A stretch of DNA of 64,000 nt from Globomyces pollinis-pini (lineage: Eukaryota > Chytridiomycota > Chytridiomycetes > Rhizophydiales > Globomycetaceae). Made by a program: the position numbers and the translations under genes. Of this stretch, positions 37,286 to 49,048 are shown piece by piece. Numbering within the stretch: the first letter of the stretch is position 1; each line of letters opens with the position of its first letter. Where the stretch lies: the NCBI GenBank assembly GCA_025399215.1, contig MU621094.1, forward strand, positions 97,630-161,629. The letters run 5' to 3'. The notes beneath the pieces are model-generated. The model was not told the DNA's origin, did not search any database, and worked only from the letters and a program-made list of their open reading frames with translations.

Positions 37286-37711
37286 GTTTTGGAGTGTTGT
37301 GAAAATGAGTGAAAGGATCAGGTAAATCGAATGATGCGGGTTTCTGGTCAAGGTCCTGCCTCTGGTTGAGTCTCTAGTTATAGACAAGTCTATTAGACAT
37401 TGAAGAATATCTATGTACAGTTGAATTAACCTTTTAGTTACTTACTGATATTCAGGATTGTAATTGCTCCCAACATAATGAAAACATTATCAAAGTTCAT
37501 CATTCCATTACTTCAGCATTTAATTTAAAGTATTAGATTAAAGTCTATTCCTTTAGGCTTTTTTTGTCTTGATTTCTACTATGCGTCTCGATTCAACTCA
37601 TTGATGATCAAAGGGGGATTCTGGTATTGATTGATAGTAATATACTTGGACTGTTTCTTTATAATCATTTCAATTTTCATAGTCTAAAGTTTTCATTTTG
37701 TATTTTCTTTC
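37286..37711. promoter_or_regulatory. Divergent promoter region
   Basis: Region of 426 bp between divergent starts of the phosphoesterase and ABCD genes. It is AT-rich and has no open frame or clear repeat. Confidence 0.35.
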
Positions 37712-40220
37712 ATGTTGAGTCCGTAATTCTGTAATTCTTACTGACGGTAGCGAGCATCAAATACTGGTTTCCAGATTACTCAAATTCGGTGGCTCTTCCT
37801 TGGTCTTAGTGAAGGCATTCTCTTACTATCGAAATCAACTCTCAAAAACTAACAGTAAAAATACACAAAACGATGCTGAAAATTCATCAAATAATGCTCC
37901 ATTTGTACTCAATAAGTCGGTTGTAAAGGTATTTCGTGTAGTCTGATTCAAGGTCGGTGTCGATCGTCGTTTCTTCAACCAACTCTCCTTTATCCTTCGA
38001 ATTTGTGTTCCTACCTGGCGCTCTCCAATCATAGGGCTAGTGTCTTTGCATACTATCTTCTTGATTTTGCGAACTTACTTGACCGTTATTGTTGCCAGAA
38101 TTGATGGAAGACTAGTAAAGGATATGGTAGCTGGTGATGGTCGTTCCTTTCTTCGCTCACTTGCAATGTTTATGACCATTGCTTTCCCTGCTACTTACAC
38201 TAATACTATGGTATGCTAAACTTTTCTTACTTTAGATACGTTACTTTCAATCAAAATTGGCAATTTCATTACGTTCGGCTCTCACTGATCATGTTCATTC
38301 ACTCTATATGTCTGATAATGTTTACTACAAAGCAATCAACTTGGATAATCGTATCGATGGTGCCGATCAGTAAACTACCATCATTGTTAACGTTAGACTC
38401 ATCACAACTGATATAAACCGTTTTTGTACTTCATTGGCCAATCTTTACTCTAATCTTGGAAAACCTTTATTAGATATCTTTATTTTCAATTATCAATTAA
38501 GTCGTAGTATTGGATTAACTGGAATGTGGGGGTTGAGTTTGAATTATATTGTTACTGCATCAATCATACGATCTGTTACCCCTGCGTTTGGTAAATTGGC
38601 CGCAGAACAAGGAAAATTAGAAGTATCTACTGTACCATTAATCTTAATATAGGGAGATTTTAGAAGTGCCCATTCACGTTTGATTACAAATGCCGAGGAA
38701 ATTGGATTCTACAATGGTGAAGAGTTGGAAAAGTCTATATTGGATAAAACTTATTCCAGATTAATTAAACACATTAATACAATTTACAATATTCGTATCG
38801 GATATAACATGTTTGAAGATTTTATTGTCAAGTACAGTTGGTCTGCAGTAGGTCTGATCATGGCTTCTATTCCAGTATTTTTTCCCGATTTGGCTGGAGG
38901 TAGAACAAAGCGTGAGGATGCACTTTTGGATATTGCTGAACAAGACGGTGTAAACCATGATGTAGATGTTAAAACTGGAAACCACACACAAAGATTCATT
39001 ACAAATAAAAGGGATGCAGTTTTTGTATTAATTCCTTAGGTTGATGGTGTCTCTTGCTGATGCTGGTGGTCGAGTCATGTATTTTAATTCATGGTTCATT
39101 TACATTTAGGTATGAATTTTTATTTTAATCAGTCAGGTATTCTTACAAAGAAGTATCCGAATTAGCAGGATACACATATGTAATATCTTATTGATTTATT
39201 CTCTAGCGTGTCTATAATATGTTAAGAGTGTTTGAAGATTTACGCAATGACCGATACCTCCAGACCGAGTCTTCTATTGTTCCTGCATATAGTCTTGATC
39301 ATATTGATGGCACTCTAAAAATCAACAATGATGGTATGCATTTTCTTTTAGTATTTATTTATCTTTAGTTGTCAGTTTTACTAAAGCTCCTATTGTAACA
39401 CCTATGGGTGATACAGTACTAGTTGAAGATCTGTCAGTCAAGATCGGTCGTGGTGAACATTTGATGATTACAGGTGCGAATGGAACAGGGAAGTCAAGTA
39501 TTTTACGTGTCCTGGCAGGTTTATGGCCACATTTTGCTGGTGTAATAACCAAACCAGAACCAAGCGAAATTTTCTATGTCCCACAGCGTCCCTACCTTGC
39601 AATTGGAAGTCTCCGTGATCAAATTATCTACCCTCATACAGTCGAACAAATGAAATCTGCTGGTCGAACGGATGAGGAGTTGATGGATATTCTTAAAATA
39701 GTTTATTTGGAATATATCCCTGGTCGAGAAGGTGGTTGGGATGCCGTTAAAGAATGGAAGGATGTGTTTTCGGGAGGTAATTTGTGTCTAATTAACTTTC
39801 TTTCTAGGTGAAAAACAAAGATGCCAGCTTGCTAGATTATTTTATCATATGCCCAAGTTTGCCGTCCTGGACGAGGCAACCTCGGCAGTTTCTACCGATG
39901 TCGAAGCATTAATGTATAATTCAGCTAAAGAAAAAGGCATCACTTTTATCACAATTTCACATCGACCTTCCCTATTTAAATATCATCCATATCTTCTGAG
40001 AATCGGCGAAGGACCACAACGAAAGAACTGGGAATTCAAACAGATTGGTACCTCACAATCATTAGTGCAATCTGTGGAATTAGAAGCTCGCAAATTGGAG
40101 AAGCAAATGGCAGCTTTGGAAGGGTTACATGACCGCCTTAAGACTATCAATAAGCAATTAGGATTGAATGTCAAAAAGACAGACTCGGATGTAGGTCATG
40201 CAAAACGAACATTGATATAA
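37712..40220 (+). CDS. Peroxisomal ABCD-type half transporter
   Basis: Imports long-chain acyl-CoA into peroxisomes in the known family (PXA1/2, ALDP). The first coding exon is only 11 nt (37712..37722), then a 28-nt intron. Landmarks: [21 protein letters not shown] (TM1), [35 protein letters not shown] (EAA-like motif of ABCD), [12 protein letters not shown], Walker [10 protein letters not shown], signature FSGGEKQR, Walker [12 protein letters not shown]-loop ITISHRPS, and a coiled-coil end. About 11 introns of 24-35 nt; one double intron (39079..39136) and one with a non-GT donor (39012..39039). Confidence 0.92.
39012..39039 (+). other. Intron with GG donor in the ABCD gene
   Basis: Conserved reading needs [10 protein letters not shown], which removes exactly 28 nt beginning GGATGCAG and ending CCTTAG. 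The two GT sites inside (39019, 39025) leave the wrong phase and an early stop. The length and acceptor are normal; only the second donor base differs (GG for GT). Confidence 0.55.
39079..39136 (+). other. Double back-to-back intron in the ABCD gene
   Basis: 39079..39109 (31 nt, ends TACATTTAG) abuts 39110..39136 (27 nt, starts GTATGA, ends AGTCAG). Removing both gives [17 protein letters not shown], a strongly conserved ABCD block; removing only the first does not keep this frame. Confidence 0.75.
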
Positions 40221-40609
40221 AATGAATTTTGGAGTTTTACAACGTATTTTGTCTATACTGATTATTGAGTATGTGTAATGTGATTCATGCGAAAATGCAT
40301 ATAAGCAGTATCCGCCTATCATAAGAACACTGATGAAATATTTAATGAGGGAAAGATGAATCAATCACAAGAACCAAAGCGGTAAAATTCTCTGATTCGG
40401 GGTTCTGTGACTACTGGAAAGAGACAATGACAAAACAACAAAGACTCCTCTCTTGAGCATTGTCTACACATCCCTACAAACTTGACTCTTTTATTACTGA
40501 TGATTGAAATATCTTTGCATTTACCGCTCTCATTCTGCACAGACATCACTTTTGTACCTCGACATCCCGTGTCGACTTTCCGAATTCATTTGGTTTGAAA
40601 CATTCCAAA
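40221..40609. other. Intergenic spacer
   Basis: 389 bp between the ABCD gene and the five-repeat protein, both on the plus strand. Short minus-strand open frames cross it, one Cys-rich, but they have no start context or family likeness; I do not call a gene. Confidence 0.35.
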
Positions 40610-43600
40610 ATGTCAAATAAATCAAAGAAATTGCTTCCCCAAATGTCGTATCCTGGAGTTGCTCCTCCTGCTGTGGAATGGTTGCTTTTGGCTGAAAAAG
40701 TCGTTGGATCTGACTTGGATACCATGCCAATGATCGTTTTTTTAGTAAAACGTTACTATAAGAAAAAGTAACGACTCTAGTTAACTAATAGTATTAGGAT
40801 CGAATATGAAGAAATGGTTAATGCTATTGAAGAACTAATACCCCACCAAGAACTTCTCCTTAGTTTGAAGTCGTTGAAGAACTCGGCAGCTTCCTTTGAA
40901 TTGAATACACATGTTTTACTCTCAAAGGATCTACCAAAACCTATCAAAACTTGGCCTTTGAAGGGAGATTTGCGTTTCGTTAAGCAGACTACTCCTTGTC
41001 TATCCCCACAGATCACCCCTATCACTCCTTCAAATGCAAAACCACCGCCAATTCTCACTGATCTTACTCAGCGTTCTGTTAATTTAGTCTTGACACCACC
41101 CAGAGATCAGCTTTCCTTGTCGCCCAATTTAGACCTTCACTCTTCTGATGGGTTCATCTCTGATTTCTTTGATGATGATAGCCATCCTTGTAATGAAAAT
41201 ACTAAACTTGTACATTTATCTAGTAGTATTGATAGGTCAAATTCTAAGGTATCAGAAAAATATCTTGCTTCGGCGACTCAGTCAAAACTACAGCCAACTG
41301 AGAAAGTAACGCTGAGGACAGATATACCCTTTGATCAATCACATCAAGGCTTGAAAACAGAAGAGATGGAAATAACACATCCTTCAGAACAATCCACTGG
41401 CTCTCTTTTTCACTCAAACAGTCGTTTTGAATATTCAAATGATGTGGATATGAATAGTATAGACGACCAGAAGATGGATAGAAAAATTGTCTCGACTGAA
41501 GAAAGTGCAAATAATCCAATACAAGCCCAAGTGGAATATATTATTTCCTCCTTGTCACGTCATTCGGATGCAATTGGTACGTTGCTTGACGATGAAGAAG
41601 AAAATCCAGTTCCGGCTTTTCAATACATTATTGAAAAAATGAATGAAAAGCAATATAATACTTTCGAAGCTCTTGAAACCGATATTTTCAATCTATTTCA
41701 AGAGTTGGAAAATCAGGATAGTCAAATGGGAAGAATTAAAAAGCATTTTACTTTTTTAATTGAATATTATTCCCCAACCATTGGTAGAGGAAAATTACGA
41801 AACAAACCAACACCTATAAAGGTTCAAGCACCTTTTGTAAATAATCGAAAATCAACAAGACTGACCGGTCAGCTGGCTCCATCGGATAGTCTTTCCCCTA
41901 ATGTAAACCAAAATCATATGGCTTATATCATCAACTCCATTTCACGTCACTCGGACGCGTTAGATATCTTATTTGATGGAACTGATTCACCAATACCTAT
42001 TTTTAAAACAATTTTATTTAAATCGGAATCCTTATTGTATGATACCATTGACCAATTCAACAAGGATATGGAAGCGATGTTTGCTCATTTGGAGAACTTG
42101 GGAAGAGACTTGGGTCGGATGAAAAAACTTTACTCCGGTTTGGTCGAGTTTTACTTTCCTATTCACGGTGCACTTCGATCTCGCAGAAAGTCCAGATGCT
42201 TCGATGCTATTGAATTGAAAGTTGTCGATAAAGCTGCGCTTGTGGTAGATGAAGAGAAACTTGTTGGTGAAATAAATGATCACTCAAAGCATGTTGCGGA
42301 TGATGATACACGAGAAGAAAAGGCAGATGTAAAAGACGTCGTAGTGGAAAATGGAAGCAGTGCATCTGTAGATTTGGAATCTGTACTTATGAGTGACAAC
42401 ATGATGCCACACGATACAGCATCTGTAGATACCAAATCAACTTCTAATGAGGAATATGGACAAGATTCTATTGGAAGAAAGCCTCTCGCTTCCTCTCCGT
42501 TACAGTACATTGTACAATCATTGGCTAGACATTCTGATTCATTAGAATCGCTATTTAACGATGATGATGTGCCAATTGATGAATTTCAAAATATTCTGAC
42601 TAAATCTGAAGAAGGGGAATATTTGAGACTGGAATGTTTGCAGAAAGATTTGGAATGTCTTTTTTCCATATTGGAACGGCGAGGTGTTCGTATGGATAGA
42701 GTACGTAAACACTATATATTTCTTGTGGAATTCTACTTTCCTTCCCAAGGGAGAAGCCGTTTACGAAATAACAGAAACAATGCATACACTTTACAGTTAG
42801 ATCCGTTCGATTATCAACTATTGGAAGCGGGTGTGAGCAAATGTGTAGAATCATCCATGGAATCGGAACTCCAGTCGCAACTGGAGTACATTGTCATGTC
42901 ACTGACCAGACACTCTGATTGCATCGAAACATTATATGAAGAAGATGAAGAGACACGAATACCAGCATTTCAAAATATATTTCGAATGATTGAAAAGAAT
43001 GGATACAAAAGTCTTGATACCTTCAATAATGATATTGAACAGATGTTCAAAGATTTGGAAGCCACAGGGAATCAAATGGATAGAGTCCGTAAACACTACA
43101 TTTTTCTCGTAGAGCACTATTTCCCATCTCGTGGCCGTGGTCGATTACGAAAGAAAGCATCCAATAGTACTTTGGCAGTAAGTTCACCATCTGTCGAAGA
43201 AACCCAAAGTCAATCCAGTACTCGATCCAGCAAAAGAGGAAGTACAGAATCCAAAGAACAGATTCCAGCACCAAATAAGAAACCACGTTATTCATTGGAT
43301 CAATTGGAGTCCTCGAATTCCACAATTGAACATCTGAATTACATTGTATCGTCATTATCCCGTCATTCCGATTCACGTGAAGTATTGTATAAAAGAAATG
43401 GAACTCCCATCGTTGCATTTCAAAAAATATTGAAACAATCTGAATCAAACGGTTATACAACTATTCAAGATTTAAAAACAGATTTGGAGAAATTGTTTAC
43501 TAAACTTGAGAATAGTGGAATACAATTGATACGAATTCGGAAGCTCTTTACTAATTTGATGGAATACTATTTTCCTTCCTTAAATGCTCGTGGTCGTTTA

Positions 43601-43627
43601 AGAAATACCAGAAAATCTCTTCAATGA
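40610..43627 (+). CDS. Protein with five tandem 90-residue repeats (bromodomain-like?)
   Basis: About 995 residues. The first exon (MSNKSKKLLPQMSYPG) ends at 40767 and a 30-nt intron follows. Residues 60-300 are Ser/Pro-rich and acidic. Then come five copies of one domain at about 41528-41802, 41918-42188, 42500-42769, 42881-43150 and 43333-43605. Consensus: L-x-Y-I-x-S-L-x-RHSD...PI-x-x-FQ-x-I...Y-x-[TS]...D[LI]-x-x-[LM]F-x-x-LE...[DG]R-[VIM]-[RK]K-x-Y...E-[FYH]-Y-FPS-x-GR-x-RLR. The second half (short helix, Y-T/S-x-x-x-F-x-x-D-[IL]-xx-MF) is reminiscent of a bromodomain without its Asn; if right, this is polybromo-like, but the match is weak. Linkers are acidic or basic (nuclear-looking KKPR near 43275). 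Confidence 0.8.
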
Positions 43628-44659
43628 ATATCTATCGCGATACTGAATACTTATAATCTAATATATAACTACTTTATGAAATATTATATCTTTTCATTTT
43701 GAGTTACATGATTGATTGCTGCATTTGTTGTTACAAATGAAAATTGTAGTAGGGGTTTACCATGATAATCTAATTTATTAAGCAATGCAAATACAAACGA
43801 TCTATTTCTAAAGATACAAGATTCGTAAGTAGGATTCGAACCAACAAAATCACGTTTTGTCTCATTTTCGAACAAAAGTAAATGACAAATTCGAAGTTCA
43901 CAATTCACAGTTCATCATGCTTGTTGCTGAGCTCGATCTGGTGGTTGAGTTCAACAACAATGGACTCAAGCAAAACAAAAAAGTAAACCATCTCAAAAAC
44001 TTGATATAGATAGCCAGTCCATTATCTTATGCTAATTATCGATGTCAAGTTTTTTGAGATGGTGTAGTTTTAGGTTTTGCTTGTTGCTGAGCTATAATGT
44101 CCATACTTTTTGTTGAACTGGAAGGTATTTATAACGTAAATCTTCAAGTTCTATCCAATATTGAATTCAAAAACACTTATGAACTAAATAGTGTAGTATT
44201 GGAGGTGCAAGAGTGTGAATTCTTCACTAGGATATGAAAATTATGTAAATTATGTATAAAAAAACAGAACTGAATAGTACAAATGTAGAAACAGAAAAGT
44301 ACAAGTATAATTCAATTAATGGATGGTCTAAAAGCAGAGATGTAACAGGTCAAACAAAAATAAGTAATGTATCATTGAACATTATACCACTTACAAGCCT
44401 AACTTGAGATTAGTGCAGTTCCTATCATTCTTCTGGCAATCTAAACAATTGTTATAATATTTTGAGTCACAAATCAAAATAAGAATAAAGAACATAGGAT
44501 GGAACAGAGGAAGGGATCTTAAGCATGTCATGTCAGAAATGAATGAAGGTCTTAAATATATCATGGCAGAGAAATGATATCATTAAACAAGTCTGCTGTA
44601 AGGTAAGTGTGAGATAATGATGAGCAGATGATGAGATAAAGATGTGAAGAGTTTATTTC
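43628..44659. other. Intergenic region between convergent genes, with repeats
   Basis: 1,032 bp between the stop codons of the five-repeat protein and the KH protein. It contains a complex inverted and direct repeat (43918-44093). At 43824-43845 is a GATTCGAACC stretch resembling a reversed tRNA T-arm, but no full cloverleaf forms. The rest (44160-44650) shows nothing recognisable. Confidence 0.45.
43918..44093. repeat. Inverted repeat inside 16-bp direct repeats
   Basis: TGCTTGTTGCTGAGCT occurs at 43918..43933 and again at 44078..44093, exactly 160 bp apart. Between them, arms at about 43968-44008 and 44042-44083 are imperfect reverse complements over about 42 bp (CAAGCAAAAC... and ACCATCTCAAAAA cores). 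It could form a long hairpin with a 33-nt loop. Confidence 0.7.
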
Positions 44660-46212
44660 CTAATGGGATTTGTGGTTATTAGGATACGCTGCATAACGCG
44701 CTTTCTCTGCTTCTACTCGTGCGTGAAGCATATAAATGGCACGTGCATTTGATTCGGGTAATCCTGTTACCCACACAATTCGATCAGTTGCTCCTTCAAC
44801 CGGGTCAGCGAATTTTATCTAACATTAACACTTGATATTACCTGACTTCCTGATGCATTTCGAATCTCCTTCACTTTTGAACCACCTTTTCCAATAATGG
44901 CACCCACCAAATTATTAGGAATTGTTAGTTCTTGTGTTTGACTTTCTGTACTTCTTGGAGTGGGCTGCCCATTTTCGGAAACACCATCAGTTTGAGCTTG
45001 TGCAGCAGCATAATACTGTTGCTGATATTGTGCCTGAAGATGCGGATATTGTGCCATCATTTGCATTTGTGGATAGTAACTGGCATACATTGCAGAATTT
45101 TGACCCTGGGGATAATTGTACATTTGTGCATTGTAGCCTGGGTTACCTTGTCCGCCGTATCCCTTAGCACTTTGACCGTACATAGCATTGGTAGGCATAC
45201 CATATGGTTGACGGAGAGCGTTACCTGGGTCATACAACATTTGCATAGCAGACTCTGGCCGTTCATGTTGATCTCCAATTATAGCAGCTAATGAGTAGCA
45301 AGCAATCTGTAAGGAATCGGCGTTTCCAATCATGGTCATCACCCTTTCTGTTGAATTTGGGAGATTTTCATTCTGGGAATACATTTTGGCACCTGAATTG
45401 GCCTGTAGCTCTTTGATACGAGCACCAGACTACATTTAGTATGCAATATTTACCTTGCCAATGACAAAACCCATTCTCGTTGACGGGACTAAAATTCTTA
45501 GTGTAACGGTATCTTCAGATTCTTCGTTAGGTTCATTTCGTGATAACAGCTTGGTCACTATCATTGCCATAGCCACACCTAATGATCCCAAAGGCCCACT
45601 TAGTGTCATAACTCTGTCCGGGACATTTTGGATATGAGGAGTCACCATAATACGCATTCCAGTCGCCTAACCTGTTACCTAAAAATTCCTACCTCCCTAA
45701 TTTCGGCAACATGGCTGCCTTTTACACCTAATTAGTTAGATATATATAATAAAACACAAACCTATGACAACTCCTGCCTCTTTTGTAGAGATCAGTGCTC
45801 TGATCTTCACAATTTTATTACCCTCTGAGTCATTTCTATATGAATCTGAGTATGGTTTTGGGGGAGCAGAGTAAGATTTCATGACTGGTAAATTCTGTGT
45901 AGAATACGAAGGTTGTGGGTGAGTTGGAGGTGTAGGCTTTCGCTGGTGAGATGGAGGAGGTGGTGGTGGAGGAGGAGGTTGGATATCATATTCATCGTTC
46001 TGGGTACTATGGTCTTTTATAAATTCATGAGCAAATGCTTCATCATATTCTTGATCTGATAGCTTCAACAAATTGAATTCTTCTCCTGAATTCTCTTCTT
46101 GACCACGAACATGACTTTCATTACCATTTGAATTGTCTCTGGTTCTCTTATTTTTCAAATCCTCATCTGAATCATATTCCAATACTCTCTTTTTTGGTGA
46201 CTTTGAGTCCAT
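44660..46212 (-). CDS. Three-KH-domain RNA-binding protein (PCBP/hnRNP K-like)
   Basis: Poly(C)-binding-type protein acting on RNA in nucleus or cytoplasm. An acidic/basic N-terminus (SPKKRVLEYDSDED) and a run of nine Pro precede KH1 (STKEAGVVIGVKGSHVAEI), KH2 (PSTRMGFVIGKSGARIKEL) and, after a Gly/Gln/Tyr/Met-rich linker, KH3 (NLVGAIIGKGGSKVKEI). All three GxxG loops are present (GVKG, GKSG, GKGG). Introns of about 34, 26, 24 and 23 nt; the last (44819..44841) is one of the shortest here and restores SGSQIKFAD. Ends at 44660 after NNHKSH. Divergent from the membrane protein at 46427. Confidence 0.88.
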
Positions 46213-46426
46213 TGAAATTTGTAAGGGTAAAAAAAAACTATGGAAAATTCAATGAAACCAATTGAGAACAGTTTGATACATCCCTAATAATTCAATGATC
46301 AATCCATGCAAGGTTCTTAGAATATCGAATAGAAATCAACAAAGAGGCAAGAATTTGTGTATATTTATAAACAAATTATTCAAAGATTTGTAGTATTTAT
46401 TACACTTAGTCACTTTATATATTCAT

Positions 46427-47308
46427 ATGAGTGAACTTCGAAATGGAACTGAAAATATGATCGAGAGCAATATATTCTCTATTGGCAATAACTCACTAGT
46501 CGCACTTACCCCAAACGCGGTTAATACTACAGCTTTATCAAATAATGCAGAGAAAACAAAGGATGGGGAAAAGGTCGCAATTATATTCTTAGCTATTCTA
46601 TTTTCTCTCTGTGTGGTAATATTCATTATAATACAGTATATCTCTTATAGAAATCGAATGTTCAATTCAAACCCCCCAAGACGCAAACAAAAGAAGAAAT
46701 CAAAGAAAAAGAGTTCCAACAATAATGGGGAAGTGAATGGTGGGGGCGATGATTTGGAAATTGAATCTAGCCCCATTGAAATATCTTTAGATGGATTTTA
46801 TGATATGGAAAACGTGCTTAAATTCAATTCCTACAATAATTCGTCTACATCCAATGGCGATTTTCTGCAATTGAATTCCGGCGTCTCACCTTCAACCAGA
46901 ATTCCTACAACAATCGCGTCTTCAACTGATAATAACCCTCCAGCGCAACTGTCTTCATACCTACTAGACTCTCCAGGTTTGGCCAGTTCGTCAACAGTTA
47001 ATAATGCAAATTTATCTTCAACATCAATTGTGTCCGTTTTGGCAACTATTAATCCAATACCGACTGAAATGGTAATCCAGGAGGCATCAGGTTCCTGTGC
47101 GATTATTGATAGACCGACTACCCCTCCTATTCTAAATACTTTACATACTACAAATAAGGATCTCACCCCCACATCTCCTTCATGTAGTCGATTTGATCAT
47201 CATGATAGAGAATCGTTAGGGTTGGTAGATTCAATAAGCGAATATGACAAGTCATGTGATGGAGTCTTAGAAAACTTAACAGTTGCTGATTCACCTCTTA
47301 TTCCTTGA
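46427..47308 (+). CDS. Single-pass membrane protein, unknown
   Basis: 293 residues, one exon. A short N-terminal region rich in Asn/Thr (several N-x-S/T sites) precedes one strong membrane helix (VAIIFLAILFSLCVVIFIII). A polybasic stop-transfer stretch (PPRRKQKKKSKKKSS) follows, then a Ser/Thr/Pro-rich acidic tail. Topology suggests a short glycosylated ectodomain and a cytosolic tail. No family recognised; tail composition resembles that of the dead-protease protein at 50158. Confidence 0.65.
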   Translation: MSELRNGTENMIESNIFSIGNNSLVALTPNAVNTTALSNNAEKTKDGEKVAIIFLAILFSLCVVIFIIIQYISYRNRMFNSNPPRRKQKKKSKKKSSNNNGEVNGGGDDLEIESSPIEISLDGFYDMENVLKFNSYNNSSTSNGDFLQLNSGVSPSTRIPTTIASSTDNNPPAQLSSYLLDSPGLASSSTVNNANLSSTSIVSVLATINPIPTEMVIQEASGSCAIIDRPTTPPILNTLHTTNKDLTPTSPSCSRFDHHDRESLGLVDSISEYDKSCDGVLENLTVADSPLIP

Positions 47309-47712
47309 TCGTTGGGAACGTTACTGTCTCGTGTGGTAATCTCGTAGCTTTACCTGTTTGAACAATTAATCGTATTATTTATATCTAATATGCCAATAAA
47401 TATTGAATTTTTCCGAAAAATTAGTTACGTGTAAGATATGACTCAGTGATCATCACCACACGAGGACTGTGTCAATATGCAATCCTGGATAAAAAATATT
47501 TGGCTGTGTATCGTTAACACCCGTCCACAGCGAATAGATTCGGCATTCGTGAATTCTCTGATCATAATTAAATTCCTAGCGTTAATGTAAACATTTTGCA
47601 GCATTAAAAAATCGCGCAGATCACACTGGTGACCACATCAATGCTTCGGAGTTGGCACAGATGTTGGTTTAAATTAACTCTCTAATTTTTTACCTCATTT
47701 CTATTATTCAAC
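47309..47712. promoter_or_regulatory. Intergenic spacer upstream of the EDR1 gene
   Basis: 404 bp between tandem plus-strand genes. It includes a short element with imperfect terminal inverted repeats (47328-47464). No coding frame is seen. Confidence 0.35.
47323..47470. repeat. Possible miniature inverted-repeat element
   Basis: CTCGTGTGGTAAT (47328..47340) is mirrored by ATCACCACACGAG (47452..47464), 12 of 13 bases pairing. ACTGT flanks both sides (47323..47327 and 47466..47470, one base off on the right), like a target-site duplication. The 137-bp interior has no open frame. Confidence 0.45.
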
Positions 47713-49048
47713 ATGTTCCCAAACTTTTCTTCAAATCAAAGTCGAGATAGGGCAAAGTCACAAAGTCCTGAACGAAAAAGGAGGGGATCTCTAAGTGGAT
47801 TATTTGATAATTTACAAATCAAATCAAATGGATCTACCAATGCCTCAAGAAATAAATCTAGAAAATCTAAACCATTGCCTATTCCACCAGCTGAAGAGAC
47901 TTTAGATCCCACTATTTGTGACAATAAAATAACACCAATTGATTTTCAAAACCAAGAAAATGAATTGAACAGTTTCCCACCCTTCGATCCAACCGTCAAG
48001 TATGCCGACGTGAAGCGTATCTGCATGCCAGACCCAAAATATCAGAGGCAAAAACATACATCACAATGGAAATTGGTTGAAAGTACTGACCAATTTGGAA
48101 GATTGGAAAACCATTATGTTGATGAACGGATTGGAAGACAACTGTTTGCATGCGATCATAGTTCGCGAAACAAACTACCGTATGGTTAATTATATTTCAT
48201 TCTTTAGTTGCTGCTTATTGTGTGATCATTCGAATTGGATTTTCTTGGGATCCGAATATGACCCTCATATTACACTTTTATACGCTCATATGGATGGCTG
48301 TATCCCATCTTCCGTGAAGCTAACTGATCCAAAATTCATTATACCCTGGAGATACAAAAATAGAAAGACAGGCGCGATCTCTTGGAAAGTTATTCATATG
48401 TGTGGGTCACAAGTTACTGACGCCGAGTGCGAGACTATTATAGTGAATCACCATCGTGATAAAAGGTTAAAACAGATTATAGATGCAGTGAAAAAGGAAT
48501 CTGTCTGGTATCGAATTATCACACACTAACGTGCGTAGGTATTCTGGAGCAAAGCTAGTAGAATATCTCTTGAAAGTAGTTCGCTTGACATTAGGCAACT
48601 ACGGACTGGCAGGAGGTGCCACAAGTTCTGAAGCCGATACTAGTCTTTACAAACAAATGGAAGAGTAACCCTATGCCTTATTAATTTCTTTAGACAGGGG
48701 CATAATTTTATGATGCTTTGTTCAGTAAAAATTGGATTATGTCGTCATAAAGCGTTACTCTTTAAAATCCTATGTGATACTGTGGGTTTGGACTGTGCAC
48801 TTGTCACTGGCTACTCAACTGGTGGCCGACATCAGTAATATTATTTGGCATTCATATTATATAGATGGAATTTGATTACTTTAGAAGATGAAAAGGAAAA
48901 GAAAATGGAATCATATTTGATTGATCCCACATCACCTCATTTCACTTGGACTAAACATGGAAGTGTGAGAATGAAAGCGTATAAAATTGATCAAGAATCA
49001 TCTTTTGGGCATGGGGGTATTACCATGAAACTTAATGGCATATTATAA
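47713..49048 (+). CDS. EDR1/CTR1-domain protein (transglutaminase-like, ARMC3 type)
   Basis: Carries the EDR1 domain found in plant EDR1/CTR1 kinases and animal ARMC3, a papain/transglutaminase-like fold. N-terminal 60 residues are basic and Ser-rich. The domain core is IGLCRHKALLFKILCDTVGLDCALVTGY followed by GGRHQWNLI and YLIDPTSPHF; Cys in LCRHKALL and His in RHQWN are the family's conserved pair. No kinase domain is present. Introns of 28, 31, 29 and 30 nt were set by reading-frame continuity (e.g. KLP-CCLLCDHSNW). About 400 residues. Role unknown. Confidence 0.75.

Noticed and set aside
39019..39039. A 21-nt GT...AG intron in the ABCD gene
   Set aside because: It leaves the wrong phase and a stop after a few codons; the 28-nt version with a GG donor restores the conserved block.
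40361..40549. Small Cys-rich minus-strand frame as a gene
   Set aside because: No family match, no intron continuity and no 5' context; it lies in the spacer before the five-repeat gene.
43800..43910. tRNA on the minus strand suggested by GGTTCGAATCC
   Set aside because: The T-stem has a mismatch, no acceptor pairing or anticodon arm fits, and the upstream part folds instead into a simple TTTGTC...GACAAA hairpin.
45667..45692. Internal AG|GT in the 26-nt KH-gene intron as another composite intron
   Set aside because: The halves would be 14 and 12 nt, too short to be introns; chance occurrence is more likely.
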